Below, piece after piece: positions 20,171-30,189 of a DNA stretch of 64,000 bases. The first letter of the stretch is position 1. Each line of letters opens with the position of its first letter. Under the pieces are notes generated by a model that saw only the letters and a program-made list of their open reading frames with translations, was not told where the DNA came from and ran no database searches. A program made the translations under genes and the position numbers. Source of the stretch: Paraburkholderia sp. HP33-1 (GTDB taxonomy: Bacteria > Pseudomonadota > Gammaproteobacteria > Burkholderiales > Burkholderiaceae); the NCBI RefSeq assembly GCF_021390595.1, contig NZ_JAJEJR010000001.1, positions 372,001-436,000 of the forward strand. Reading direction: 5' to 3'.

Positions 20171-20785
20171 ATGCCTCGTTTAGCACCTTCACGCGCCGCC
20201 GGCGCTTCGTCCAAAAGCGGCAAGCCGCATGCCATTCGCATCATCGGCGGCGACTGGAAACGCACGCCGTTGCCCGTGCTCGATCTGGACGGCTTGCGCC
20301 CGACGCCCGACCGCGTCCGCGAAACGCTGTTCAACTGGCTCGGCCAGCGTCTGGACGGCCAGCACTGCCTCGACCTGTTCGCCGGTAGCGGGGCTCTCGG
20401 TTTCGAGGCCGCGTCGCGCGGCGCCGCTCGCGTGCTGATGGTGGAGCGCAATGCGCGAGCCGCGGGCCAGTTGCGCGCCAATGAGCAGCGGCTGGATGCG
20501 CGCATGATCGAAATCGCCGAGGCGGACGGCTTGCGACTTGCGGCGAGTCTCGCGCCAGGCTCGTTCGACGTCGTATTCCTCGATCCGCCCTTCGATGCCA
20601 ACCTGCTCGGCAAGGCGCTCGCGGTGAGCGTGCCGCTCGTGCGCGCCGGCGGCTATCTTTATGTCGAGGCTGGCGAAGCGCTCGACGCGGCCGCGCATGA
20701 GCCGCTCGCGGGCTGGGAGGTCGTACGGCAGGGCAAAGCGGGCGCTGTCCACTTTCATTTGCTGCAGCGCGAAAATAAGGAATAA
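20171..20785 (+). CDS. rsmD: 16S rRNA (guanine(966)-N2)-methyltransferase RsmD
   Basis: Methylates G966 of 16S rRNA during 30S assembly using S-adenosylmethionine. The 204-residue product has IRIIGGDWKRTPLPV, RPTPDRVRETLFNWL, the SAM-binding DLFAGSGALGFEAASRGA, and the catalytic DPPF motif in DVVFLDPPFDANLLG. The frame stays open far upstream through antisense ftsY, but ATG 20171 is where family similarity begins. It precedes coaD, a common pairing. Confidence 0.93.
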   Translation: MPRLAPSRAAGASSKSGKPHAIRIIGGDWKRTPLPVLDLDGLRPTPDRVRETLFNWLGQRLDGQHCLDLFAGSGALGFEAASRGAARVLMVERNARAAGQLRANEQRLDARMIEIAEADGLRLAASLAPGSFDVVFLDPPFDANLLGKALAVSVPLVRAGGYLYVEAGEALDAAAHEPLAGWEVVRQGKAGAVHFHLLQRENKE

Positions 20786-20894
20786 TGCGCGTTCCAAAAA
20801 AGGGCCGGGCGGTTTATCGTCACGCGCGGCCGGTGCCAAATGCGTCGCGTGGACGCTTTGACGTGCCCTTTTGTCTGAAGAGAGGAGAAGTCTC

Positions 20895-21404
20895 ATGGTA
20901 GTCGCCGTGTACCCGGGCACGTTCGACCCGCTGACGCGCGGTCACGAAGACCTCGTTCGGCGCGCGTCGAGCATTTTCGACACGCTGGTGGTGGGGGTGG
21001 CCGACAGCCGCGCCAAGAAGCCGTTTTTCACGCTCCAGGAGCGCCTCGCCATCGCGCATGAGGTGCTCGGCCACTACCCGAACGTCCAGGTGATGAGCTT
21101 CAAGGGGCTGCTCAAGGACTTCGTGCGGACCAACAACGCGAGGGTGATTGTCAGAGGGTTGCGCGCGGTGTCGGACTTCGAATACGAGTTCCAGATGGCG
21201 GGTATGAACCGTTATTTGCTGCCCGACGTCGAGACGATGTTTATGACGCCGTCCGACCAGTACCAGTTCATCTCAGGCACGATCGTGCGCGAAATCGCGC
21301 AATTGGGCGGCGATGTCAGCAAGTTCGTGTTCCCGTCGGTCGAAAAATGGCTGAAGGAAAAAGTCGCCTCGCTGGATCCGCAGAACGGCGCTCAGGCGAC
21401 ATAA
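20895..21404 (+). CDS. coaD: Phosphopantetheine adenylyltransferase
   Basis: Makes dephospho-CoA from ATP and 4'-phosphopantetheine, the fourth step of coenzyme A synthesis. The 169-residue protein has the nucleotidyltransferase start [20 protein letters not shown] with the TxGH-type motif, [20 protein letters not shown], and SSTIVRE-like [14 protein letters not shown]. Start ATG 20895 has AGAGGAG upstream. Typical length. Confidence 0.95.
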   Translation: MVVAVYPGTFDPLTRGHEDLVRRASSIFDTLVVGVADSRAKKPFFTLQERLAIAHEVLGHYPNVQVMSFKGLLKDFVRTNNARVIVRGLRAVSDFEYEFQMAGMNRYLLPDVETMFMTPSDQYQFISGTIVREIAQLGGDVSKFVFPSVEKWLKEKVASLDPQNGAQAT

Positions 21405-21637
21405 GCCTGAGCCGCCCGAACGGCCGGTTTCGACGGATCGGGACCGGCCGCGGCCGGCATAAGCTGGGAACTGTACGGCCTCGGCGATTGGCAACGGGTG
21501 CATCAGTTGGTTGTTCTAAGTAATGTGCTGGTACCGGAGAGGTCCAACGATTGCGTTACCGACAACTCGCGAAGCGGCGACATTGAGTGGCCCGCTGTCG
21601 GGGGAATTCTGCACGACCGCGCCGAAGATGGAAGGTT

Positions 21638-21933
<296 letters not shown>

Positions 21934-21956
21934 AGTTCGCGGGTGGCGCGTAAAAG

Positions 21957-21993
21957 AAAACGGCGAAGACCTGCGGGCCTTCGCCGTTTTTTC
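21957..21993 (+). terminator. Terminator after ferredoxin gene
   Basis: Stem aaaacggcgaag / cttcgccgtttt followed by TT; the A-run on the other side lets it also serve hisC on the minus strand. Confidence 0.85.
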
Positions 21994-22010
21994 TTGCGGC
22001 GGCGTTTCTG

Positions 22011-23090
22011 TTAGCCGACGTAAGCGTTGAAAATGCCGCGCAGCGCGTCGAGCAGGATCTCGCATTCGGCGTCGGTACCGACCGAGATCCGCAAATGTTG
22101 GTCAATGCGCGGTGCGTTGAAATGACGCACGAAAATCTCCTTCTCCCGCAGCCGCAATGCCAGTGTCGCCGCGTCGTACCCTTCATGTCGCGCGAACAGC
22201 AGATTCGCGGCCGACGGCACCACCTCGAAGCCGAGCGCGGTCAATTCTGCCGCGAGCCGTTCGCGGCTCGCGATTACCTTCGCGCAGCATTCGCGAAACC
22301 ACGCGTCGTCTTCATAGGCGGCGGTGGCAGCGGCTTGCGCGAGGCGGTCGAGTGGGTACGAATTGAAGCTGTCCTTCACGCGATTGAGCGCATCGATCAG
22401 AGCGGCATCGCCAAACGCAAACCCGACGCGCATGCCGGCGAGCGAACGCGACTTCGACACGGTCTGCACGACGAGCAGATTCGGATAGCGGTCGATCAGC
22501 GCGATCGCCGACTCCGCACCGAAGTCGACATAGGCTTCGTCGATCACCACGACCGAATCGGGATGGCTCGCGACGAGGCGTTCGATCTCCGTGAGCGGCA
22601 GCGGCCGACCGGTCGGCGCGTTCGGATTCGGAAACAGGATGCCGCCATTGGGCACCGTGTAGTCGTCGATGTTGATCGCGAAGCTGTCGTCGAGCGGAAT
22701 GGTCCGGTAGTCGACCTCGAAGAGCTTCGCGTAGGTCGGATAGAAGCTGTACGTAATGTCGGGAAACAGCAGCGGCTTGTCGTGCTTGAGCAAAGCCTGG
22801 AACGTCAGCGCGAGCACTTCGTCCGAGCCATTGCCCGCGAATACCTGCTCGGCACGGATGCCGTGATATGCGGCGACCGTTTTGCGCAGCTTGCGCGCGC
22901 TCGGATCGGGATAGCGGCGCAGCGTGTCGGCCGTGTCGCCAAGCTCGCGGCGGATCGCGTCGAGCACGCGCGGTGACGGCGGATACGGATTCTCGTTGGT
23001 GTTCAGCTTTACCGGATGCGCGAGCGCGGGCTGCTCTCCCGGCACGTACGGCGTCAGACGATGAACGATGTCGCTCCAATAGCGGCTCAA
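22011..23090 (-). CDS. hisC: Histidinol-phosphate aminotransferase
   Basis: PLP-dependent aminotransferase acting on histidinol phosphate in histidine synthesis; isolated copies like this one often act more broadly, for example on aromatic amino acids. The 359-residue protein has [42 protein letters not shown], the [10 protein letters not shown] strand, and the PLP-lysine in [16 protein letters not shown]. The start is a TTG at 23090, decided by GGAGAA six bases upstream. It lies outside any his operon in this window. Confidence 0.9.
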   Translation of the reverse strand: MSRYWSDIVHRLTPYVPGEQPALAHPVKLNTNENPYPPSPRVLDAIRRELGDTADTLRRYPDPSARKLRKTVAAYHGIRAEQVFAGNGSDEVLALTFQALLKHDKPLLFPDITYSFYPTYAKLFEVDYRTIPLDDSFAINIDDYTVPNGGILFPNPNAPTGRPLPLTEIERLVASHPDSVVVIDEAYVDFGAESAIALIDRYPNLLVVQTVSKSRSLAGMRVGFAFGDAALIDALNRVKDSFNSYPLDRLAQAAATAAYEDDAWFRECCAKVIASRERLAAELTALGFEVVPSAANLLFARHEGYDAATLALRLREKEIFVRHFNAPRIDQHLRISVGTDAECEILLDALRGIFNAYVG

Positions 23091-23140
23091 GCGATTCTCC
23101 TCGCGAGGTCGGTTGCGGGTGTCGATGGATGTGGCGCGCG

Positions 23141-23746
23141 TCAGCTGTTGTTGCGATGCAGCTGCATCATCGCGCGTTCGAGTTCGCCCTTGATGACCTG
23201 CGGCATCACCGCGAGCCCACGCTCGATCGACGCGTCGATGACCTCCTGCTCTTCGCGCCGGGGCGGCTTCAGCACATAGTTCGCGACGTCCGGCTTCGCG
23301 CCGGCGCGCGCGTTTTCGGGAATCAGGTCGCGCGGATGGCCGATGCCGATCCGCAGCCGCCAGTATTGCTGTGACGACAGATGCGCGCTGATATCCTTCA
23401 GTCCATTATGCCCGCCGCTGCCGCCGCCGAGTTTCAGCTTGACGCTGCCGGGCGGCATGTCGAGCTCGTCGTGCGCGACGAGGATCTCGTCGGGAAGAAT
23501 CTTGAAGAACTGCGCGAGCGCGACGACCGATTGGCCCGAGCGATTCATATAGGTCTGCGGCTCGAGCAGATGCACTTCCTCGCCATGCAACCGCGCCTTC
23601 GCGTAAAAGCCGTGGAAGCGCCGCTCGTCGCGCAGCGTCGTGCCTGCCTCGCGCGCGAGTTGATCGACCAGCCAGAAGCCGGCGTTGTGACGCGTCGCGG
23701 TGTATTCGGCGCCCGGATTGCCGAGCCCGACGATCAGCTTGATCAT
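23141..23746 (-). CDS. pth: Peptidyl-tRNA hydrolase
   Basis: Frees tRNA from peptidyl-tRNA released by stalled ribosomes. The 201-residue enzyme has [20 protein letters not shown] with the catalytic His, [37 protein letters not shown] and [11 protein letters not shown]. Start ATG 23746 is the conserved [12 protein letters not shown] start; the frame upstream is not coding. It follows rplY in the common prs-rplY-pth order. Confidence 0.95.
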   Translation of the reverse strand: MIKLIVGLGNPGAEYTATRHNAGFWLVDQLAREAGTTLRDERRFHGFYAKARLHGEEVHLLEPQTYMNRSGQSVVALAQFFKILPDEILVAHDELDMPPGSVKLKLGGGSGGHNGLKDISAHLSSQQYWRLRIGIGHPRDLIPENARAGAKPDVANYVLKPPRREEQEVIDASIERGLAVMPQVIKGELERAMMQLHRNNS

Positions 23747-23806
23747 GATTGGGTGAGTCCACCAGGTCCGGAAGTGAAACGCAGCCGGACTAATAAAGAA
23801 AGGCCG

Positions 23807-23839
23807 AAAAAAAACCCGCCAGGGCGAACCTCGGCGGGT
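23807..23839 (-). terminator. Terminator after rplY
   Basis: Minus-strand stem ACCCGCC / GGCGGGT with a 12-nt loop, followed by a U-run of eight. It separates rplY from pth. Confidence 0.85.
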
Positions 23840-23900
23840 CACATCGACCGTTTCATCGGAAACGGATCGAGAGGATTGCTTGCTTCGAACCGGAAGGTTC

Positions 23901-24518
23901 TTAAGCAGCCGGCGTTTCGCCGCCTTCAGGAGCAGCAGCTTCTTCAGCGATTGCGCCAGCCGGGATCGTTGCAGCAGCGACCACCGGGTTTTCCGCGTCG
24001 ACGTGAGCGACGAGCGCCACACCTGCCGGCAGCGGGATGTCCTTCGCGTGAACCGATTGACCTGCTTCGATCTTAGCGAGGTCGACTTCGATGAATTCCG
24101 GCAGTGCCGACGGCAGGCACTCGATTTCGATTTCGTTGAGGACGTGCGAGATCACCGCGCTCGACAGCTTCACTGCCGGGTTGGTTTCCTGGTTCATGAA
24201 GTGCAGCGGCACCTTGGTGTGCAGCTTCTTCGACGCGTCGACGCGCTGGAAGTCCACGTGCAGCACGAGCTGACGGAACGGATGGTATTGCACGTCGCGC
24301 AGCAGAACCTGTTGCGACTTGCCTGCCACTTCCAGATCGAGGATCGACGAGTGGAAAACTTCTTTCTTCAGCGCGTGCCACAGGGCGTTGTGATCGAGTT
24401 CGATCAGTTGCGTGTCAGCACCAGCGCCATAAACGATACCCGGGGTCTTGCCCGAGTTACGCAGGCGGCGGCTCGCACCCGTACCTTGCTGGGAACGCTC
24501 GAAAGCGACTACTTTCAT
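23901..24518 (-). CDS. rplY: 50S ribosomal protein L25/general stress protein Ctc
   Basis: 5S rRNA-binding ribosomal protein. The 205-residue form has the L25 N-terminal domain ([20 protein letters not shown], then [11 protein letters not shown]) and the C-terminal TL5/CTC beta domain ([18 protein letters not shown], then [20 protein letters not shown]). It ends in an acidic Ala/Glu tail. Start ATG 24518 is the conserved MKVVAFER; the open frame continues 6 codons upstream. Confidence 0.94.
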   Translation of the reverse strand: MKVVAFERSQQGTGASRRLRNSGKTPGIVYGAGADTQLIELDHNALWHALKKEVFHSSILDLEVAGKSQQVLLRDVQYHPFRQLVLHVDFQRVDASKKLHTKVPLHFMNQETNPAVKLSSAVISHVLNEIEIECLPSALPEFIEVDLAKIEAGQSVHAKDIPLPAGVALVAHVDAENPVVAAATIPAGAIAEEAAAPEGGETPAA

Positions 24519-24552
24519 TTTGAATCTCCAATGCACTGCCCGCGACCAGGCA

Positions 24553-24591
24553 GTAAAAACAGGGCCTCGAAGCCGTAACGGCTGAGGCCCG
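24553..24591 (-). terminator. Rho-independent terminator between prs and rplY
   Basis: Read on the minus strand: a GGGCCTC-AGCCG stem pairs with CGGCT and GAGGCCC around a short loop with a two-base bulge, followed by TG and TTTTT. It is only about 35 bp before the rplY start, so it may act as an attenuator rather than a complete stop. Confidence 0.75.
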
Positions 24592-24630
24592 GGATCGCGG
24601 CATGAACCTTCGTCCGCTCATGCCGATTGT

Positions 24631-24675
24631 GCAAAAGCGCCGCGTGTCGCATCGAGCGGTACGCGGCGCTTTTGC
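24631..24675 (-). terminator. Hairpin directly after prs
   Basis: A perfect 15-bp inverted repeat (gcaaaagcgccgcgt / acgcggcgcttttgc) with a 15-nt loop begins 6 bp after the prs stop codon. The U tract is inside the stem, so it may protect the 3' end or work together with the second terminator at 24553. Confidence 0.7.
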
Positions 24676-24681
24676 AAATGC

Positions 24682-25638
24682 TTAACTTTCAGCGAACAGC
24701 GACATCACCGAATCGCCGCGGCGAATGCGCGAGAACGTTTCGGCGAGCAGACCGGCGCTCGTCAGCGAGCGGATCTTCGCGCACGAGCGGGCTTCTTCGC
24801 CCAGCGGGATCGTGTCCGTGACCACGAGTTCGTCGAGCGCGGAAGCGGCGATACGCTCGCCCGCGCCGCCCGACAGAACCGGGTGGGTGGCGTACGCGAA
24901 CACCTGCTTCGCGCCGCGTTCCTTCAGAACCTGCGCGGCCTTGCACAGCGTGCCTGCCGTGTCGACCATGTCGTCCATGATCACGCAGGTGCGCCCTTCG
25001 ACTTCACCGATGATGTTCATCACTTCGGCGACGTTCGCCTTCGGGCGACGTTTGTCGATGATCGCGAGATCGCAATTGAGTTGCTTCGCCAACGCACGGG
25101 CACGCACCACGCCGCCGACGTCCGGCGAAACAACCAGCAGGTTGTCGTAGTTCTGCTTGCGCAGATCGCCGAGCAGTACGGGCGTTGCGTAGATGTTGTC
25201 AACCGGGATGTCGAAGAAGCCTTGAATCTGGTCGGCGTGCAGATCCATCGTGATGATCCGCTCGACGCCCGCGATTTCCAGCATGTTCGCCACGACCTTC
25301 GCCGAGATGGCGACGCGCGCCGAACGCGGGCGACGATCCTGACGGGCATAACCGAAGTAGGGGATGGCTGCGGTGATCCGGCCTGCGGATGCGCGCTTGA
25401 GCGCATCGACCATGATCATCAATTCCATCAGATTGTCGTTGGTCGGTGCACACGTGGATTGCAGGACGAAGACATCCTTGCCGCGCACGTTTTCCTGAAT
25501 CTCGACCTGGATTTCACCGTCCGAGAAACGGCTAACCATTGCTTTGCCGAGGGGAATACCGAGGGTTTTGACGACTTCCTGTGCAAGCGCGGGATTCGCG
25601 TTGCCAGTAAAAACCATCAGGCCGTCATGGCTGCTCAT
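24682..25638 (-). CDS. prs: Ribose-phosphate pyrophosphokinase
   Basis: Makes PRPP from ribose-5-phosphate and ATP for nucleotide, histidine and tryptophan synthesis. The 318-residue class I enzyme has [54 protein letters not shown], and the PRPP-binding [17 protein letters not shown]. Start ATG 25638. It lies directly after ispE and tRNA-Gln, as is usual in Burkholderiales. Confidence 0.96.
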   Translation of the reverse strand: MSSHDGLMVFTGNANPALAQEVVKTLGIPLGKAMVSRFSDGEIQVEIQENVRGKDVFVLQSTCAPTNDNLMELMIMVDALKRASAGRITAAIPYFGYARQDRRPRSARVAISAKVVANMLEIAGVERIITMDLHADQIQGFFDIPVDNIYATPVLLGDLRKQNYDNLLVVSPDVGGVVRARALAKQLNCDLAIIDKRRPKANVAEVMNIIGEVEGRTCVIMDDMVDTAGTLCKAAQVLKERGAKQVFAYATHPVLSGGAGERIAASALDELVVTDTIPLGEEARSCAKIRSLTSAGLLAETFSRIRRGDSVMSLFAES

Positions 25639-25690
25639 CGTGCACCTACTTCAGGCTGGGGGCGGGAGAAATGCGAACTACGAGAATTTT

Positions 25691-25767
25691 TGGCAGGGGA
25701 GAAAGGATTCGAACCTTTGCATGCCGGAATCAAAATCCGGTGCCTTAACCAGCTTGGCGACTCCCCT
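25691..25767 (-). tRNA. glnX: tRNA-Gln (anticodon TTG)
   Basis: 77 nt on the minus strand. The 7-bp acceptor stem AGGGGAG/CTCCCCT pairs perfectly, with discriminator G and encoded CCA. The anticodon stem CCGGA/TCCGG encloses the loop TTTTGAT with anticodon TTG, and the T-arm AAAGGTTCGAATCCTTT is canonical. It lies between ispE and prs. The symbol is generic. Confidence 0.96.
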
Positions 25768-25819
25768 ACACTAACTTTGAGCTCCGCCGAACGTGGAGTT
25801 TCGTTCGACGATGCAAAAC

Positions 25820-26701
25820 TTATGACGCGAAAGCAAAGAGTGGATGTTGATCCAGGCCCGCTGCTACTGCACTGTTCCACTCGTCTGGCAGTTTGGCTTG
25901 CGCCGCTTCTGCTTCAGCTTTGCTACGGAACGCCGCAAAAACACTGGCACCTGATCCGGACATCCGCGCTGGCGCGATGCTTTCAAACCATCGCAACACT
26001 TGCGCCACTTCCGCGTACTTTCCTACGACAACCTGCTGCATGTCATTCCGACCGAAACTTTCTGGCCATTCAGTATTGCAGCTGTGTTCTGCAGGAAAGT
26101 CCGTAATTATGAGGGGCTTTGTATCTTTTGTCAACGCTTTTTCGGAAAAAATCGCTGCAGTCGGAACCTGCACCCTCGGCGTCACTACCAGGAAGTAACG
26201 CGGCGGCAATTGTACAACGTCTAACGATTCTCCAACACCCTCCGCGAACGCATTTTTTCCAAATACAAAGAAAGGCACGTCGGCCCCGAGCTTCAGCGCA
26301 AGGTCCTGCAACTCCTGACGCGGCAGATCGAGCTTCCACAGGCGATTGAGCGCGAGCAGCGTCGTCGCTGCGTCGGAGCTGCCGCCGCCGAGGCCCGCGC
26401 CCATTGGCAGACGCTTGTCGATTTCGATATCGACGCCTTCGCAGCTGCCCGTATGTGTCTTCAGCAGCGTCGCGGCACGCACCGTCAGGTCGTGCTCGGG
26501 CGGCACGCCAGTGATTTCGGTGCGGCGGGTGATAAGACCGTCGTCGCGTCGCGTGAAGTGCAACGTGTCGCCCCAGTCGAGCAGCTGGAAGACCGTTTGC
26601 AGCGTGTGATAACCATCCGGCCGACGGCCGGTGATGTGCAGGAAGAGATTGAGTTTCGCTGGCGCGAGGCAGTCGCGCAGTGAATCAGTTGTTTCGATCA
26701 T
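25820..26701 (-). CDS. ispE: 4-diphosphocytidyl-2-C-methyl-D-erythritol kinase
   Basis: GHMP kinase of the MEP isoprenoid pathway. The 293-residue protein has [20 protein letters not shown], the ATP loop [18 protein letters not shown], and the C-terminal [14 protein letters not shown] motif. The first half is GC-rich like the surroundings, whereas the second half (25820 to about 26290) is visibly richer in A/T, which is odd within one gene; the frame and motifs are intact. Downstream of lolB and upstream of tRNA-Gln/prs. Confidence 0.95.
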   Translation of the reverse strand: MIETTDSLRDCLAPAKLNLFLHITGRRPDGYHTLQTVFQLLDWGDTLHFTRRDDGLITRRTEITGVPPEHDLTVRAATLLKTHTGSCEGVDIEIDKRLPMGAGLGGGSSDAATTLLALNRLWKLDLPRQELQDLALKLGADVPFFVFGKNAFAEGVGESLDVVQLPPRYFLVVTPRVQVPTAAIFSEKALTKDTKPLIITDFPAEHSCNTEWPESFGRNDMQQVVVGKYAEVAQVLRWFESIAPARMSGSGASVFAAFRSKAEAEAAQAKLPDEWNSAVAAGLDQHPLFAFAS

Positions 26702-26790
26702 GAGTAAAGGCTACAAGCGCCACGGTGGCGCAAAACGGGTAGCGAGGTTACGTGAGCGGACACCGGGGCGGAAGCCCCGGCCTGGACGAC

Positions 26791-27426
26791 TCACTGATCC
26801 AGCACGAGCTTGATGTCGAGCGGCGGCTCCGAGCGGCTCAGATTGAGCCGCTTCACGCCTGTGGCGGGCGCATCGGCATACGCGAGATAGTCGATCGTCC
26901 AGCCGTCCTGGGTGATCTGCTTCAGGCGCGACGGTTGCTCCGGATCCTTCTCGGTCTCCGCGCGTGACGTCGGCGCCGGCGAAGGTTGCAGCCAATAGCG
27001 CAACCCTTCGACCGGCAGTGCGAAGCCGAGCGCGTTCTGCATCAGCGTCGACACGTTATCAGCGGTTAGCGGCTGCCGGTTCGGCAACTCGAGCGTGGCG
27101 GAAGCCGGCGACGAGGTCACGATGGCCAGTGTTTGGCCGAGCGGACTGCGCAATTGCAGCGTAACGGTGTCGCCCGTTTCCTGCCACGAGAAATTGCCAT
27201 AAGCATTACGCTGCTGGCCGTTCTGATCGTTGTACTGGACCGCGAAGCGGCCTTGATACGAGCGGCTCGTCTGAGCGGTGACTTCGGTCGCGGCGTTCGA
27301 CGTGGACGGCCCCCGAGGTTTCACCGACGCACAGCCCGCCAGCGCTACAACCGCTGCTGCCGCGAAGCCAAGCGCCATGCCGCGCGGCGCCCTGGAAAAA
27401 GAAATGAAACGGGAAAGACGTATCAA
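26791..27426 (-). CDS. lolB: Outer-membrane lipoprotein localisation protein LolB
   Basis: Accepts lipoproteins from periplasmic LolA and inserts them into the outer membrane. The 211-residue precursor has a signal peptide ending in the lipobox VVALAGC, then the LolB half-barrel (GRFAVQYNDQNGQQRNAYGN, LQLRSPLGQTLAIV, LPVEGLRYWLQ). The start is a TTG overlapping the stop codon of the upstream TPR gene (TTGA), so translation is probably coupled. ispE follows. Confidence 0.9.
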   Translation of the reverse strand: MIRLSRFISFSRAPRGMALGFAAAAVVALAGCASVKPRGPSTSNAATEVTAQTSRSYQGRFAVQYNDQNGQQRNAYGNFSWQETGDTVTLQLRSPLGQTLAIVTSSPASATLELPNRQPLTADNVSTLMQNALGFALPVEGLRYWLQPSPAPTSRAETEKDPEQPSRLKQITQDGWTIDYLAYADAPATGVKRLNLSRSEPPLDIKLVLDQ

Positions 27427-29264
27427 AGATCGTTTACCTGAAGACGTTGCAACGTTTTGACGAGAGTCTCGTTGTCGGGTTCGAGCTTGCGCGCCTCACG
27501 GAACGCGGCGCGCGCCTGTTCCTGTTCGCCGGCCTTCCACAGCACTTCGCCGAGGTGCGCGCCGATTTCGGCGTTCGGCTGGAGGCTGTACGCCTTGCGC
27601 AGCAGCTTGATCGCATCGGCCGTATCGCCCATCCGGTACTTGACCCAGCCCACGCTATCCATGATGAATGCATCGTTCGGTGCAAGCGACGATGCCTTCT
27701 CGACCAGCCTGTCCGCCTCAGGCAGGCGCTGGTTGCGATCGGCCAGCGAGTAGCCGAGCGCGTTATACGCCTGCGGATTTTCCGGCTGCGTCTGGATCAG
27801 CTTGCGCAACTGCGCTTCCATGATGTCGTAATGGCCGGTTTTCTCGGCGGCCATCGCATAGTCGTACGTGAGGTCGGGGTCGTCAGGGAAGTTCGCCGTA
27901 GCTTGCTGCAGGCGCTCTTCGGCCTCCGAATAGCGTTTCGCGTCGAACAGGATCGCCGCGTCGGTGCGCGCGATCAGCGCCACGTCGCGCGGATCCGAGG
28001 TCTGCAGATTGGCCAGCAACTGGCGCGCCTCGTCGGTCTTGCCTTGCTTGGCGAGGAGTTGTGCGCGCGTGATCTGCGCGGCCATGTATTGCTGGCTCGC
28101 CGGCGAGATCTTGTTCAGCCAGTCGCTCGCGGCCGCTTCGTTCTTCTGTTCGAGCGACAGCTGGGCGAGATAGATGTAGGCTTGGCCCGCATCGGCGCCC
28201 CGCGTCTTCTCGGCCTGCTGCGCGTACTGCGTCAGATACGTCTGTGCTTCGGCGAAATTCTTCTGCTGGATCTTGATCAGCGCGAGCGCCATCAGCGGCG
28301 TCAGGTCGTTGGAGTTGGCCTTGCGCATGATCTCGAACTGCTTCTGCGCGTCGTCGAGACGGTCGCTCGCGAGATACATTTGCGCAAGGGCGAGCCGCGC
28401 GTCGTGCGATTTCGGATTCTGCTGCACGTACTTTTCAAGCGATGCGATGCCTTCCTTGCGCTCTTCCGGGCCCATCTGCGACAGCATCAGCGCGGCCGGC
28501 AGATAGTCGGGCTTGATCGCCAGCGCCTGCTCGAGCGACTTACGCGCACCCGGCGCATCGTCGGCCAGCAGCTGCTGGCGCGCGATGGCGAGTTGCGCCT
28601 CCGGCCGGTTCATATCGTTCTTCAGCAGATCCTGCAACACATGCAGGCCACCGACGCGGTTCGGGCCATGCGACAGCAGCAGTTGCAGTGCGAGAACCGC
28701 GCTACCGCGATTCTCGTCAGGTATTTTCGCGAGTTCTTGCGACAGGATCGGCGACGCATCGTCGGGCTTGCCCGACAGCACGAGCAGCGACGCGTCGAGC
28801 TGCGCGGCGCGCTCGGAGCTGGGCGCGTACTGTTGCCACAGTTGCGCGGCGGCCAGTGCGTCCGACGGGCTCTGCGCGGCCAGCGCGATTTCAGTGGCGC
28901 GTTGCGCCATGCGCGGGTCGTGGGTATCGCGTGCGAGCGCGAGATAGGTCTGGTAGGCGGGCGCCGGCTGGTCGCGTTGCAGCGCGATTTCGGCGGCCAG
29001 CACCTGGAAGACGATCTGGCTCGACAGCGGCACGTCGGGCAGCGACTTTTCGTCTTCCGCCGTCGACGGGCCCAGCGCGTCCGGCATCGTGACCGACGTG
29101 TCGTCGGAATCCGGCGACGGGTCCTGCGCATACGCGGGCACGGCGGCCAGCGCCCACAATGCGAGCGCGGCTGCACCGAGCATCCGGCGAGCGGATACGG
29201 CGAGCGGCACGTTGGACACGCGCGCGCGGCGCTTTGAAAGCAGCTTCACGAAGGACACGTTCAT
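27423..29264 (-). CDS. Tetratricopeptide-repeat exported protein
   Basis: A 613-residue protein with an N-terminal signal peptide ([20 protein letters not shown] near residues 28-47) and TPR repeats over most of its length. Recognisable repeat units include [40 protein letters not shown] and [23 protein letters not shown] solenoids bind other proteins; the target is unknown. Such a gene upstream of lolB-ispE is standard in Burkholderiales, and the 4-bp overlap with lolB suggests a shared envelope-related role. Divergent from mutM. Confidence 0.88.
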   Translation of the reverse strand: MNVSFVKLLSKRRARVSNVPLAVSARRMLGAAALALWALAAVPAYAQDPSPDSDDTSVTMPDALGPSTAEDEKSLPDVPLSSQIVFQVLAAEIALQRDQPAPAYQTYLALARDTHDPRMAQRATEIALAAQSPSDALAAAQLWQQYAPSSERAAQLDASLLVLSGKPDDASPILSQELAKIPDENRGSAVLALQLLLSHGPNRVGGLHVLQDLLKNDMNRPEAQLAIARQQLLADDAPGARKSLEQALAIKPDYLPAALMLSQMGPEERKEGIASLEKYVQQNPKSHDARLALAQMYLASDRLDDAQKQFEIMRKANSNDLTPLMALALIKIQQKNFAEAQTYLTQYAQQAEKTRGADAGQAYIYLAQLSLEQKNEAAASDWLNKISPASQQYMAAQITRAQLLAKQGKTDEARQLLANLQTSDPRDVALIARTDAAILFDAKRYSEAEERLQQATANFPDDPDLTYDYAMAAEKTGHYDIMEAQLRKLIQTQPENPQAYNALGYSLADRNQRLPEADRLVEKASSLAPNDAFIMDSVGWVKYRMGDTADAIKLLRKAYSLQPNAEIGAHLGEVLWKAGEQEQARAAFREARKLEPDNETLVKTLQRLQVNDL

Positions 29265-29351
29265 GGAAATCCGTTCAATGTTTCAGTCGATTGTAACGCG
29301 CTCGCTACAATACGCGCACAACCACTCACGCAAGTAGCAGACCAATCAGAC

Positions 29352-30182
29352 ATGCCAGAGCTGCCAGAAGTCGAGGTTACCCGACGAGGGATCGAACCGT
29401 ATGTGTCCGGGCGCAAGGTTGAGCGCGTCGACGTGCGGACGGCCGCGCTGCGCTGGCCGATTCCGGCCGACCTCGCGAAAACTTTGCGCGGGCATGTGGT
29501 CCGCAAGGTAGAGCGGCGCGGCAAGTATCTGCTGTTCGAAATCGACGCGGGGTGGTTCATCGTCCACCTCGGCATGACGGGCACGCTGCGCGTGCTGCGC
29601 CATGTGCCGCATCCTCCCGCCGCGGCGAAGCACGATCACGTCGACTGGATCTTTGACGACTTCATCCTGCGCTATCGCGATCCCCGTCGGTTCGGCGCGG
29701 TGCTGTGGCATCCGCGCGAACAAGGCGACATTCTCGAACATCCGCTTCTCGCGAGCCTTGGCGCCGAGCCTTTCTCGCCGGCGTTCTCCGGCGCGCTGAT
29801 GTATCGGTTGACGCGCGGGCGCAAGGTGTCGGTGAAGCAGGCGCTGCTGGCGGGGGACATTGTCGTCGGCGTGGGCAATATCTACGCGTCGGAGAGTCTC
29901 TTTCGCGCGGGCATCCGGCCGACCACCGCGGCGGGCCGCGTGTCGCTCGTGCGTTATGAACTGCTGGCCGATGCCGTGCGCGTCACGCTCGCCGCCGCGA
30001 TCGACAAGGGCGGCAGCACGTTGCGCGATTTCGTCGGCAGCGATGGCGAAAGCGGCTATTTCCAGCTCGACTACTTCGTCTATGATCGCGCGGGCCTGCC
30101 ATGCCGCGTGTGTGGAACGCCAATCAAACAGATCGTGCAGGGACAGCGCTCCACGTACTTCTGCCCCACCTGCCAGCGCTAG
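29352..30182 (+). CDS. mutM: Formamidopyrimidine-DNA glycosylase
   Basis: Removes 8-oxoguanine and ring-opened purines from DNA. The 276-residue enzyme starts [14 protein letters not shown] with the catalytic Pro2-Glu3, has the H2TH region ([20 protein letters not shown]) and ends in a zinc finger [12 protein letters not shown]...CPTCQR. It is followed 7 bp later by mutY: both enzymes belong to the GO repair system that prevents oxidised-guanine mutations. Confidence 0.96.
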   Translation: MPELPEVEVTRRGIEPYVSGRKVERVDVRTAALRWPIPADLAKTLRGHVVRKVERRGKYLLFEIDAGWFIVHLGMTGTLRVLRHVPHPPAAAKHDHVDWIFDDFILRYRDPRRFGAVLWHPREQGDILEHPLLASLGAEPFSPAFSGALMYRLTRGRKVSVKQALLAGDIVVGVGNIYASESLFRAGIRPTTAAGRVSLVRYELLADAVRVTLAAAIDKGGSTLRDFVGSDGESGYFQLDYFVYDRAGLPCRVCGTPIKQIVQGQRSTYFCPTCQR

Positions 30183-30189
30183 ATTCTCG

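Noticed and set aside
27447..29237. 596-codon open frame on the plus strand opposite the TPR gene
   Set aside because: Low-complexity Arg/Leu/Gln/Val-rich translation with no domain; the minus strand has a signal peptide and TPR repeats.
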